Positions 1 through 7,537 of a DNA stretch of 35,603 nucleotides are shown here, piece after piece. Positions within the stretch are counted from its first letter, which is position 1. Each line of letters opens with the position of its first letter. The notes beneath the pieces are model-generated. The model had not been told where the DNA came from. It did not search any database and worked only from the letters and a program-made list of their open reading frames with translations. This DNA is from Solobacterium sp. UBA1761. Lineage in GTDB: Bacteria > Bacillota_I > Bacilli_A > Erysipelotrichales > Erysipelotrichaceae. Location: positions 1 to 35,603 of the forward strand of contig DCHD01000023.1 in assembly GCA_002315565.1 (NCBI GenBank), written 5' to 3'. Made by a program: the position numbers and the translations under genes.

Positions 1-983
1 TTTCTGATATCAAGTGCAACTGCAAGAACGATTACGATACCCTGAACGATGTATGTGTAAGCTGTTGTAACGCCAATAAACTGCATAGCGATCTTTAAAA
101 GCTCGAATACCATAACGCCGACTAAGATACCGCCAACCTTACCAACACCACCATTAGATGAAACACCACCGATAGTGCAGCCAGCGATAGCGATAAGCTC
201 ATATCCGTTACCTAAGCTTGCTGATGTACCACCAGCTTTTCCTCCTAATAAGAATCCGCCGATAGCATAAAGGATAGATGCTGTGATGTAGATCTCTACC
301 TTTAACTTTCTTGTGTTGATACCTGATACTTCTGCTGAGTTCTCGTTTCCACCAAGAGCATAGATGTATTTTCCATGTGGAGTCTTGTTGTACATGAACC
401 ACATGAACAATCCGATGACCAGGGCTATGATACCAAGATATGGAATGAATGTGATACCAAATAATGAACCTGAACAGATGTCTGTATATTCTGATCTAAG
501 ACCACCGATAGGCTGAGCACCTGTAAAGATAAGGCAGATACCGTAAACGATAGTCTGCATACCTAAAGTCGCAATGAATGGTGGAACGTTGAGATATGCG
601 ATGATAAAACCGTTGATCGCACCAATAACTGCAAAGATAGCAACAAGGATAAGAAGTACAACAGGAATAGGAATATCACCTAATGACTTGAACACCTTAT
701 CGATGTAGTCAGATCTCTGGAGAAGTGTAGCAGTGATACAAGCTGCAAGACCTACCTGACGTCCAGCTGAAAGGTCAGTACCCTTCATGATAAGACATCC
801 GGAAACACCAAGAGCGATGATGAATCTTACTGATGTATTTGAGATAAGGTTCTTCAGATTGTATGCGCTGAAGAATTTAGGATTGAAGATACCTACAGCA
901 AGTGAGGCACCTACCATCAGGATGATGATGGCATTATTTAATAAGAATTCTTTTAGATTGAACTGTTTTTTTGCTTTGACCAT
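1..983 (-). CDS. mglC: Galactose/methylgalactoside ABC transporter permease MglC, C-terminus cut by window edge
   Basis: Membrane permease of the Mgl sugar importer, passing galactose, glucose or methyl-galactosides from MglB across the membrane using ATP hydrolysed by MglA. About 327 codons are visible, so only the last few residues are missing compared with a usual length near 335. The protein is a run of hydrophobic segments typical of the ribose/galactose permease family, with the family-type stretch KGTDLSAGRQVGLAACI near residue 66 and a Gly-rich GGVSSNGGVGKVGGI stretch near the end. The ATG is preceded by a GGAGAG ribosome site. It lies 11 bases after mglA and is the last visible gene of mglBAC. 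Confidence 0.93.
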   Translation of the reverse strand, partial: MVKAKKQFNLKEFLLNNAIIILMVGASLAVGIFNPKFFSAYNLKNLISNTSVRFIIALGVSGCLIMKGTDLSAGRQVGLAACITATLLQRSDYIDKVFKSLGDIPIPVVLLILVAIFAVIGAINGFIIAYLNVPPFIATLGMQTIVYGICLIFTGAQPIGGLRSEYTDICSGSLFGITFIPYLGIIALVIGLFMWFMYNKTPHGKYIYALGGNENSAEVSGINTRKLKVEIYITASILYAIGGFLLGGKAGGTSASLGNGYELIAIAGCTIGGVSSNGGVGKVGGILVGVMVFELLKIAMQFIGVTTAYTYIVQGIVIVLAVALDIR

Positions 984-994
984 TTTAAGCTCTC

Positions 995-2503
995 CTACAT
1001 AAACATAGTTGAAAGTTCCATGATTTTTTCCTGGTTCATATCGTCGCCTTCAACGATACCAGTTACTCTTCCTTCACACATTACCATGATCCTGTCGGCC
1101 ATACCGATAAGTTCTCCCATTTCAGAAGAGATCATGATGATGCTCTTGCCTTCTTTTGCAAGATTTTCAATGATACAGTAGATCTCATACTTGGCACCAA
1201 CGTCGATACCTCTTGTTGGTTCGTCCATGATAAGAATATCAGGTTCTTTTGCTAACCATCTAGAAATAATAACCTTCTGCTGGTTACCACCAGACAGATT
1301 CTTGATCAATGTCTTCTGGCTAGGAGTTTTGATTGATAATTCTTTGATTGACTTATCAACAACCTGACCGATTGCTTTGTGGTCAAGCAGACATCTGAAT
1401 TTCAGATAGTCTGATAAAGATGCAACTGATACGTTGTCATCGATAGGAAGAACACCGAAGATACCAGTTCCTCTTCTGTCTTCCGTAAGAAGAGCAAGAC
1501 CATTATCCATAGCATCTACTGGCTTTGTAATAGAAATTTCTTTGCCTTCTTTATAAAGTTTTCCATCAGTCTTCGATCTTAAACCATAGATACATTCCAT
1601 AAGTTCAGTTCTCTGAGCGCCTACAAGTCCTGCAACACCTAAGATTTCGCCCTTCTTTACTTCAAATGAACAGTGCTGGAATGATTTATCAAAGATTGAT
1701 GTATAGTCATCAACTTTGAAATATGTTTCTCCCGGAATATTGTCTTTTGGAGGATACATATTCTTCATATCACGTCCTACTTCCTGCTTGATAATAAAGT
1801 CAATTGTCAAGCCTTCAGTTGGCCATGTACCGATATATTTGCCATCTCGCATGATAGTAACTTCATCAGAGATCTGAAGAATTTCATCCATCTTATGTGA
1901 GATATAGATAATACCGCAGCCCTTAGCTCTAAGTTTTGCGATAATTTCAAACAGTTTCTTAACTTCGCCTGCAGTTAATGATGATGTAGGTTCATCAAGG
2001 ATGATGATCTTAGCATCATAAACACAAGCCTTACAGATTTCAACCAGCTGCTGCTGAGAAATAGTAAGTGTAGAAAGTTTTGCAGTTACATCGAAGTCGA
2101 TTCCCAAATCATCGAGCACTCGCTGTGCACCTGCATACATTGCTTTATGGTCAATAATCTTGACACCAGCTACATTTTTTGTTGGATATCTACCAACGTA
2201 GATATTTTCTGCTATTGATCTTTCCGGAATTGGCTGCAACTCCTGGTTAACGATTGCAATGCCTCTCTGTAAAGCATCTAAAGGATTTTCTATGTTTACT
2301 GGCTGGCCTTCAAAAATAACTTCGCCTTCATCTTTCTTATAAATACCGAATAGGCATTTCATAAGAGTAGACTTTCCAGCACCATTTTCTCCCATTAGAG
2401 CATGAACTGAACCAGCATGTAGATTCAGATTGGCATGGTCTAATGCTTTTACACCTGGAAAGGATTTGCAGATATCCTTCATTTCTAGTAAAAATTCAGA
2501 CAT
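995..2503 (-). CDS. mglA: Galactose/methylgalactoside ABC transporter ATP-binding protein MglA
   Basis: Cytoplasmic ATPase powering the MglBC importer. It has two fused ABC domains, as usual for sugar importers of the RbsA/MglA type. The first has Walker A GENGAGKST, signature LTISQQQLVEI and Walker B IILDEPTSSL. The second has a degenerate Walker A and a clear LSGGNQQK signature with LIMDEPTRGID. The length of 502 residues is normal. An ATG at 2503 is chosen over a longer reading frame because an AAAGGA site sits just upstream. The longer frame would translate through the 2528-2556 hairpin and has no ribosome site. Lies between mglB and mglC. Confidence 0.95.
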   Translation of the reverse strand: MSEFLLEMKDICKSFPGVKALDHANLNLHAGSVHALMGENGAGKSTLMKCLFGIYKKDEGEVIFEGQPVNIENPLDALQRGIAIVNQELQPIPERSIAENIYVGRYPTKNVAGVKIIDHKAMYAGAQRVLDDLGIDFDVTAKLSTLTISQQQLVEICKACVYDAKIIILDEPTSSLTAGEVKKLFEIIAKLRAKGCGIIYISHKMDEILQISDEVTIMRDGKYIGTWPTEGLTIDFIIKQEVGRDMKNMYPPKDNIPGETYFKVDDYTSIFDKSFQHCSFEVKKGEILGVAGLVGAQRTELMECIYGLRSKTDGKLYKEGKEISITKPVDAMDNGLALLTEDRRGTGIFGVLPIDDNVSVASLSDYLKFRCLLDHKAIGQVVDKSIKELSIKTPSQKTLIKNLSGGNQQKVIISRWLAKEPDILIMDEPTRGIDVGAKYEIYCIIENLAKEGKSIIMISSEMGELIGMADRIMVMCEGRVTGIVEGDDMNQEKIMELSTMFM

Positions 2504-2527
2504 AAATAATCCTTTCTTTAAATATAA

Positions 2528-2556
2528 ACTTGGCGTGTCGCGCGGACACGCCAAGT
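2528..2556 (-). promoter_or_regulatory. Strong intercistronic hairpin between mglB and mglA
   Basis: A perfect 12-bp inverted repeat with arms ACTTGGCGTGTC and GACACGCCAAGT and a 5-base GCGCG loop. It starts about 25 bases downstream of the mglB stop and ends about 25 bases before the mglA start. It is far more GC-rich than its surroundings. On the transcript it is followed only by a broken T-rich run, so it is at best a leaky terminator. Hairpins at this place in binding-protein operons commonly protect the upstream message from 3' decay, so that the binding protein is made in excess over ATPase and permease. That role here is inferred. Confidence 0.8.
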
Positions 2557-2580
2557 AGTCAGATTAATTTTTAACTTAAA

Positions 2581-3561
2581 TTAGTCTTTTGTAACCATTA
2601 CGTATGGAACGTACTGGTAAGTTTCAACATCTTCGCCAGCTAAGAAGCCTACAACTGCATCACAGCAAGCAGTAGCCTGACCAACAGCATCGTTTAATAC
2701 TGTACCAGTCATAGTACCAGCGTTAACCATTTCTACACACTCGTCAAGAGCATCAACGCCTAATAGATAGATGTCTTTACCAACTTCTCTACCAGCAGCA
2801 ACGATTGACTGGTAAGCACCTAATGCCATACCATCGTTGTTACAGAAGATAACGTCGATTTCAGCACCGAAGTTAGATAATGCGTTAGCAGCAATTTCCT
2901 GACCCTGAGCCTGATCCCAGTTACCAGTCTGTTCTAATAATTTGTTAACTTCAACGCCATTGTCAGTTAAGTACTTGATTGAGTATTCAGTTCTGTACTG
3001 AGCGTCTGTGTTGTTAACGTCACCCATGATCATAACGTAGTCAACTTTGCCGTTGCCGTTTAAATCACCATGGTTAGGAAGATCGTAAACGATCATACCC
3101 TGGTAAGTTCCAGATTCCTGAGCTTTTGCACCAACGTAGCACTGGTTAGCGCCATACTGATGAGCTTCAGCTTCAGCAGGTTCACGGTTGATGAATACAA
3201 CTGGGATACCAGCTTCTTCAGCAGCGTCTTCTACAGCTTCAATAGTTGAAGGCTGAACCATGTTTACGATAAGAGCATCAACGCCTTTAGCGATGAATGT
3301 GTTGATCTGTTCTGTCTGAGTAGCAGCATCATTCTTACCATCAACGATTTCAACATTGTACTTAACTTCATCGTTTGATAAAGCATCGAAGTACTTAGCG
3401 ATTTCTTCTCTGTAAAGAGTCATGAAGTTGTCATTGAACTGATAAATACATACACCAATGTTTACTTCTTTTGGTCCTGCAGCTTCTTCTTCTTTAGCAC
3501 CACAACCAGCAAGGCATAGTACCATTAATAAAGCAACAAGGACAGTTAATAATTTTTTCAT
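2581..3561 (-). CDS. mglB: Galactose/glucose-binding lipoprotein MglB
   Basis: Extracellular sugar-binding lipoprotein that delivers galactose or glucose to MglAC. The signal peptide ends in lipobox LAGC, with the lipidated Cys at residue 20. The rest is a periplasmic-binding-protein type 1 fold of 326 residues. An EF-hand-like loop, DLNGNGKVD at residues 166-174, matches the position of the calcium loop known in enteric MglB. INRE (near 125) and NNDGMALGA are family-type ligand-pocket stretches. A GGAGGAG ribosome site precedes the ATG. It is first in the operon, directly after a promoter with an overlapping cre-like operator. Its codons lean heavily toward GAA, AAC and GTT, as expected for a highly expressed gene. 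Confidence 0.95.
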   Translation of the reverse strand: MKKLLTVLVALLMVLCLAGCGAKEEEAAGPKEVNIGVCIYQFNDNFMTLYREEIAKYFDALSNDEVKYNVEIVDGKNDAATQTEQINTFIAKGVDALIVNMVQPSTIEAVEDAAEEAGIPVVFINREPAEAEAHQYGANQCYVGAKAQESGTYQGMIVYDLPNHGDLNGNGKVDYVMIMGDVNNTDAQYRTEYSIKYLTDNGVEVNKLLEQTGNWDQAQGQEIAANALSNFGAEIDVIFCNNDGMALGAYQSIVAAGREVGKDIYLLGVDALDECVEMVNAGTMTGTVLNDAVGQATACCDAVVGFLAGEDVETYQYVPYVMVTKD

Positions 3562-3596
3562 TAAATTATTCTCCTCCGGTCAATTCGACCAATTTA

Positions 3597-3626
3597 ATGA
3601 TAGCGCTTCCCCACTTAAAATTTCAA
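3597..3626 (-). promoter_or_regulatory. mgl operon promoter with overlapping cre-like operator
   Basis: Reading the minus strand, a -35 TTGAAA (3621-3626) and a -10 TATCAT (3597-3602) are separated by 18 bases, each matching the housekeeping consensus at 5 of 6 positions. The 14-mer GGGAAGCGCTATCA (3598-3611) overlaps the -10 box and has the AGCGCT core of LacI-family operators. It departs from the catabolite-responsive-element consensus at two fixed positions. A repressor there would block polymerase. A ccpA-like gene lies at 29408-30400. The site is read from sequence; CcpA binding is inferred. Confidence 0.6.
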
Positions 3627-3702
3627 TAGTTTTATTATGTTTTTTCACATAAATTACACATATTTCCTTGCACATAAAATACATATATTCTTCTAAAACA
3701 TG

Positions 3703-3730
3703 TAAAAAAAAAGCCTATTTTTAGGCTTCT
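3703..3730 (-). terminator. Rho-independent terminator after the galK/metallo-hydrolase operon
   Basis: On the minus strand a stem AAGCCTA/TAGGCTT with a 4-base loop is followed by a run of eight or nine T. It lies 10 bases after the stop of the metallo-hydrolase gene and separates that operon from the mgl promoter. Confidence 0.85.
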
Positions 3731-3739
3731 TCTTGAATA

Positions 3740-4351
3740 TTAAAGCTGAATTTCTACTTCTATTTCAGGATCTACATGTTTGGCAAAAATTTCACCACAG
3801 TTCTTATCTCCTACTGCACTTCCATAATGAGTTGGAATTGCCTTTTTAGGTTTGATTGAATTGATGAAATGAACTGCCTGCATCGGATCCATTGTATAGG
3901 TTCCACCTACCGGAATAAGGGCGATATCACACTTTACTTTAAGGTTGTCTTCGTTTTCATCAGTATCACCTGCAACATAGACAACTCCCTCTTCTGTTGC
4001 AAAGAGATACCCTACCCATTTATTCTCAATCGGATGGAATGCTTTCTGGGTATTGTAGGCTTTAACCGTTTTAAACTTAAGACCCTTTACTTTATATAAT
4101 CCATCAGGATTTACAAAGAATACCTTATCGTAGTCAAATGCCTGCAGTTTCATTGATTCAGGCATAACGATTACTGTATCTTCTTTCTTCAGTCTGTCAA
4201 TATCAGACTTTGAGAAATGGTCATAGTGTTCATGAGTTACAAAGATAATATCAGCATCATGTTCATAGTCCTTTGTATTGAACGGATCAACATAATAGAC
4301 TAAGTCATTATCTTCAAATCTGATTGCACTGTGAGTAAGTACCTTTAACAT
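3740..4351 (-). CDS. MBL-fold metallo-hydrolase (UlaG/YtnP-like)
   Basis: Probable cytoplasmic metal-dependent hydrolase of the metallo-beta-lactamase fold; the substrate cannot be told. Metal-ligand motifs are visible: THEHYDHFS (HxHxDH), GDTDENED and PTHYGSAVGD near the C-terminus. At about 203 residues it fits the small single-domain members. ATG at 4351 is preferred over a TTG at 4366 because it follows AGGAAG closely and overlaps the galK stop by only 7 bases, which suggests translational coupling. It is the last gene of the operon before a terminator. Its place after galK suggests a sugar-related or housekeeping side function, but that is a guess. Confidence 0.8.
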   Translation of the reverse strand: MLKVLTHSAIRFEDNDLVYYVDPFNTKDYEHDADIIFVTHEHYDHFSKSDIDRLKKEDTVIVMPESMKLQAFDYDKVFFVNPDGLYKVKGLKFKTVKAYNTQKAFHPIENKWVGYLFATEEGVVYVAGDTDENEDNLKVKCDIALIPVGGTYTMDPMQAVHFINSIKPKKAIPTHYGSAVGDKNCGEIFAKHVDPEIEVEIQL

Positions 4352-5628
4352 ATAACTTCCTGACAACCAGTCTTTCTGACTCTTACAAACATAATTGCAT
4401 CGTCACCGAATACGGCATTGATTTCTTTCTTGAATTCTTCTACTTTATCAAGCGGTACAACAACCTGAATAGTACCGTCAAAGCCGCCGCCATGTACACG
4501 GCACGCACCCTGACCGTTAAGTACTTTTTCGCTTATGGCTAGACCCACCGCCAAAGACTGTGAAACGGTTCTGCTTGCAGGATAAACGTTCTGCAAGAAC
4601 ATGAATGAACTTCTTCCTGATTCGTTCATCAGTTTTAACAGTGCATCAGCATCATCTTTCTGGGTTGCTTCTTTTTCTTTTACAGCTCTTTCATCTTCAT
4701 TGTAGAAATGGAATGCTCTTAGGATACCACGGTCATTTTTCACTTCTTCTCTTAATTCCTTAATGTGAGAGAAGAAATATTCAGGTTCTTTATCTCTTAG
4801 ATATTTAACACCCATCGCATTAGATACAGCTCTTATTTCATTTGGAATTGCCGCATATTCGTGAGACAGGTCAGCATGATCGCCCTTTGTGTTTACTAAA
4901 GCCAGTTCATATCCATGGTCAAAGAAAGAGAATTTGGAATTTTCGATAACCGGTTCATTTGGATTCTTGAAGTCAATACCGGTAAATCCGCCTACTGATA
5001 TAGCCATCTGGTCCATCAGTCCGCTTGGTTTACCAAAATAGACATTTTCTGCATATTGCGAAATGATAGCTCTTTCTACTGGATTAACCTTTTCATTATT
5101 GAAAAGACAGTTGAAGATTTCTACTACCATTACTTCAAAACATGCGCTTGAAGAAATACCGGACCCAATCAGAACTCTTGAATCACACACAGCAGCAAAA
5201 CCGCCAATCTTATAACCAAGTTCATTAAGTCTGTTGGCAATACCTCTTACCAGTGAATTTGATGTATTGTACTCTTCAGTATTAAGTGAAAGATTACCAA
5301 GATCTACAACAATCTCATCAAACCTTGAATCTTTGAATCTTGCCATATTGTCAGTGCTTGCTTTTACGCAGCAGAGATTGTCAATATTAAGCGCACAGGC
5401 AAGCACATGACCATGCTGATGGTCTGTATGGTTACCACCGATTTCACTTCTTCCAGGAGAAGAAATAAAATGCCAGTCACCATCTTCGCCATATCTTTTA
5501 ACGCCTTCTTCTAATAGCGCAAGATATCTTTTCTTTTCTTCAGTAATCTTTGTAGTAACTACAGCTTTAGAGATGGCAGTATCAAGTTTGCCCTCTTCAA
5601 TGTATTTTTTAAGTTCTGAGTATTTCAT
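4345..5628 (-). CDS. galK: Galactokinase
   Basis: Phosphorylates alpha-D-galactose at C1 with ATP, the first committed step of the Leloir pathway. GHMP-kinase motifs appear in order: galactokinase signature GRSEIGGNHTDHQHGHVL (59-76), ATP loop GSGISSSACFE (about 155-165), catalytic Asp206 in PSGLMDQMAI, and the third motif CRVHGGGFDGTIQVV near the C-terminus. It is 427 residues, longer than enteric GalK (about 382) because of an N-terminal extension of about 30 residues. This form is common in clostridia-like Firmicutes. Its ATG overlaps the galM stop (ATGA), so the genes are co-translated. The sugar would come from Mgl and mutarotase would supply the alpha anomer. Confidence 0.95.
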   Translation of the reverse strand: MKYSELKKYIEEGKLDTAISKAVVTTKITEEKKRYLALLEEGVKRYGEDGDWHFISSPGRSEIGGNHTDHQHGHVLACALNIDNLCCVKASTDNMARFKDSRFDEIVVDLGNLSLNTEEYNTSNSLVRGIANRLNELGYKIGGFAAVCDSRVLIGSGISSSACFEVMVVEIFNCLFNNEKVNPVERAIISQYAENVYFGKPSGLMDQMAISVGGFTGIDFKNPNEPVIENSKFSFFDHGYELALVNTKGDHADLSHEYAAIPNEIRAVSNAMGVKYLRDKEPEYFFSHIKELREEVKNDRGILRAFHFYNEDERAVKEKEATQKDDADALLKLMNESGRSSFMFLQNVYPASRTVSQSLAVGLAISEKVLNGQGACRVHGGGFDGTIQVVVPLDKVEEFKKEINAVFGDDAIMFVRVRKTGCQEVIC

Positions 5629-6590
5629 CTTCTTTCAAGTACGTATTCAAAAGTGTGCTTCTGAATATCTCCTTTCTTTAATATTGGTTTGATAAAGCCA
5701 TCATAGTTTATTGCATTTGGACAATGCTGTGGTTCAATTGCCACACCGGCATACTGATGATAGTCTTCTTTACCTTTTGTATCTTCAATAAAATTCGAAG
5801 TGTAGATCTGTAAACCCGGTGTATCAGCATAAACCGAAAGTTCAAGATCTTTGTTTCTCATTTTAATAAGAAGCTTCATATCCATGTTTTCAAACACATA
5901 GTTATGATCGATTCCGCCTCTTGAGAGATTTTCGTGTTTCTTATTAAAGTTTTCACCAAATGTTTTCCATTCAGTAAAGTCAAATGATGTGCCTTTGACA
6001 TCAATAACCTTATCAGTTGCCATACCATCATCGTCGTTGAGGCATATTCTCTCTGATGGAATCAGTGCTTCATGATTAAGAATGGTATCTGTTTTTTCAT
6101 CGAGATTGAAATAACAGTGATTGGTAATATTGCACAGTGTATCTTTATCTGATTCACCAGTATAGGAAATAATGAAATGATTATTCTTTAATTCATAGCT
6201 TACTATAAGACTGAAGTTACCAGGATAGCCTGCTTCACCATCATAAGATTTCAACAAGAGTACCAGTTTTTTATCTTCCCTGCTTACAAGTTCAAAATTC
6301 TTGAAGGCATATGTTGCACTACCACCATGCAATGAGTTAGGACCGTTATTGATGTCAGTATGATATTCTTTATCATTGATCTTAAATGTGCCCTTGCCTA
6401 TTCTGTTTGCACATCTTCCCACCATGGCTCCAAAGAATTCACCATTGCCAGGATAATCATCTATTTTCTTAAATCCCAGTGCAATATCACGGTTAAGCGA
6501 TTTATCTGTAAAGGAAACAATAGTTCCCCCTAACGAAGAAATAACGACTTTTAAATCGTTATTCTCGAGAGTATATAAATCGTATTTCAT
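5625..6590 (-). CDS. galM: Aldose 1-epimerase (galactose mutarotase)
   Basis: Interconverts beta- and alpha-galactose so that galactokinase receives its alpha substrate. The family motifs are present: GRCANRIGKGTF, NGPNSLHGG, the catalytic-His region TNHCYFNL, the Asp in GGIDHNYVF and the catalytic Glu in AIEPQHCPNAI. The length of 321 residues is normal and no signal peptide is seen, so it is cytoplasmic. Start and stop codons overlap those of the neighbours (TAATG with the ROK kinase upstream, ATGA with galK downstream), placing it firmly in a galactose operon. Confidence 0.94.
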   Translation of the reverse strand: MKYDLYTLENNDLKVVISSLGGTIVSFTDKSLNRDIALGFKKIDDYPGNGEFFGAMVGRCANRIGKGTFKINDKEYHTDINNGPNSLHGGSATYAFKNFELVSREDKKLVLLLKSYDGEAGYPGNFSLIVSYELKNNHFIISYTGESDKDTLCNITNHCYFNLDEKTDTILNHEALIPSERICLNDDDGMATDKVIDVKGTSFDFTEWKTFGENFNKKHENLSRGGIDHNYVFENMDMKLLIKMRNKDLELSVYADTPGLQIYTSNFIEDTKGKEDYHQYAGVAIEPQHCPNAINYDGFIKPILKKGDIQKHTFEYVLERR

Positions 6591-7483
6591 TACTCGTTTG
6601 CCATCTTGGCAAGCATAGCAGCACCTACAACACCAGGTTCTTTGATTATTGGTTTAACAAATGGAACATTCTTCATTCCTTCGTGAACCATTGAGTTATA
6701 GTAGGCAATCATCTTATCCCAGTACAGATCAGATCTGTTAGAGATACCGCCACCGATTACAAATACATCAGGGTCTACAACATGGCCAACAGCCTGCAAC
6801 ATTCTGGCCATATCTTTTGCCATATCATCAACAAGCTGTAAAGCTTCCTTATTGCCTTCATCGCAGAGTCTGAAGACATCCTGAGCTGCAGACATGCCTT
6901 CAAATTTTTCAGCTGCTTTTCTTCTTAATGCAGTACCGCTTGCTTCTGTTTCACAGGCACCGGCATTCAGATGATTAATCTTTTCTGCATTGTCTTTAAC
7001 AATGATGTTACCAACTTCACCAGCATAACCGTTTCTTCCAGATACTGTATGGCCATTGACGATAAGTGCACCACCAACACCGGTTGAGTGAGTTACAAAG
7101 TAAACAATTCTCTTACCTTTACCAGCACCAAGTACAGCTTCAGCAAGACCTGCTACGTTGGCATCATTGTCAAGATATACTTTCTTGCCTGTAGCTTCTT
7201 CAACTTTCTGAGCAAGTGGATAGAATTCCATACCCGGAATATTTGAAGCCATAGTCATAACGTTTCTGATTGTATCTACAGGTCCTGGTACACCAAAACC
7301 AATACCTTCAACATCACTTAAGTCAAACTGTTTCAACAGTTCAAGAATGTTGTTTGTAATGATTTCTGGTCCTTCCTGACCATGAGATGGAGCTTTAAGG
7401 TCCTGAGAGATCTTTCCTTCATCATCAATTTTAGCGATTCTTACGCTTGTACCACCCAAGTCAATACCTAAATAATATTTCAT
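6590..7483 (-). CDS. ROK-family sugar kinase (probable glucokinase)
   Basis: Probable cytoplasmic hexose kinase. The ATP-binding motif GIDLGGTSVRIA is at the N-terminus and the catalytic Asp107 lies in LDNDANVAGLAE. The ROK signature region is GYAGEVGNIIV followed by AGACETEASGTAL. The usual zinc ligands are lost: His of GEVGH is Asn159, and of the CxCGxxGCxE cysteines only one (Cys177) remains. This matches a zinc-less ROK subgroup and argues for kinase rather than NagC-type repressor, as no helix-turn-helix is present. First gene after a good promoter; a GGGG ribosome site precedes the ATG. With an Mgl importer it could phosphorylate glucose from the same transporter. Confidence 0.85.
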   Translation of the reverse strand: MKYYLGIDLGGTSVRIAKIDDEGKISQDLKAPSHGQEGPEIITNNILELLKQFDLSDVEGIGFGVPGPVDTIRNVMTMASNIPGMEFYPLAQKVEEATGKKVYLDNDANVAGLAEAVLGAGKGKRIVYFVTHSTGVGGALIVNGHTVSGRNGYAGEVGNIIVKDNAEKINHLNAGACETEASGTALRRKAAEKFEGMSAAQDVFRLCDEGNKEALQLVDDMAKDMARMLQAVGHVVDPDVFVIGGGISNRSDLYWDKMIAYYNSMVHEGMKNVPFVKPIIKEPGVVGAAMLAKMANE

Positions 7484-7508
7484 GATTAATCCCCTTTTTT
7501 ACTATTTC

Positions 7509-7537
7509 ATTATATTTTAATTGGCTCTTTTTGCCAA
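7509..7537 (-). promoter_or_regulatory. Housekeeping promoter for the ROK-galM-galK-hydrolase operon
   Basis: On the minus strand -35 TTGGCA (7532-7537) and a perfect -10 TATAAT (7509-7514) are separated by exactly 17 bases. The promoter sits across the rimO stop codon, giving a leader of about 20 bases before the ROK kinase ATG. An inverted repeat TTGGC/GCCAA covers the -35 and could be a small operator or hairpin. No cre-like site is visible here, unlike at the mgl promoter. Confidence 0.75.

Noticed and set aside
2528..2556. Hairpin between mglB and mglA as a full terminator
   Set aside because: The stem is followed by an interrupted T-rich stretch, and mglA, which belongs to the same system, follows at once with no promoter seen.
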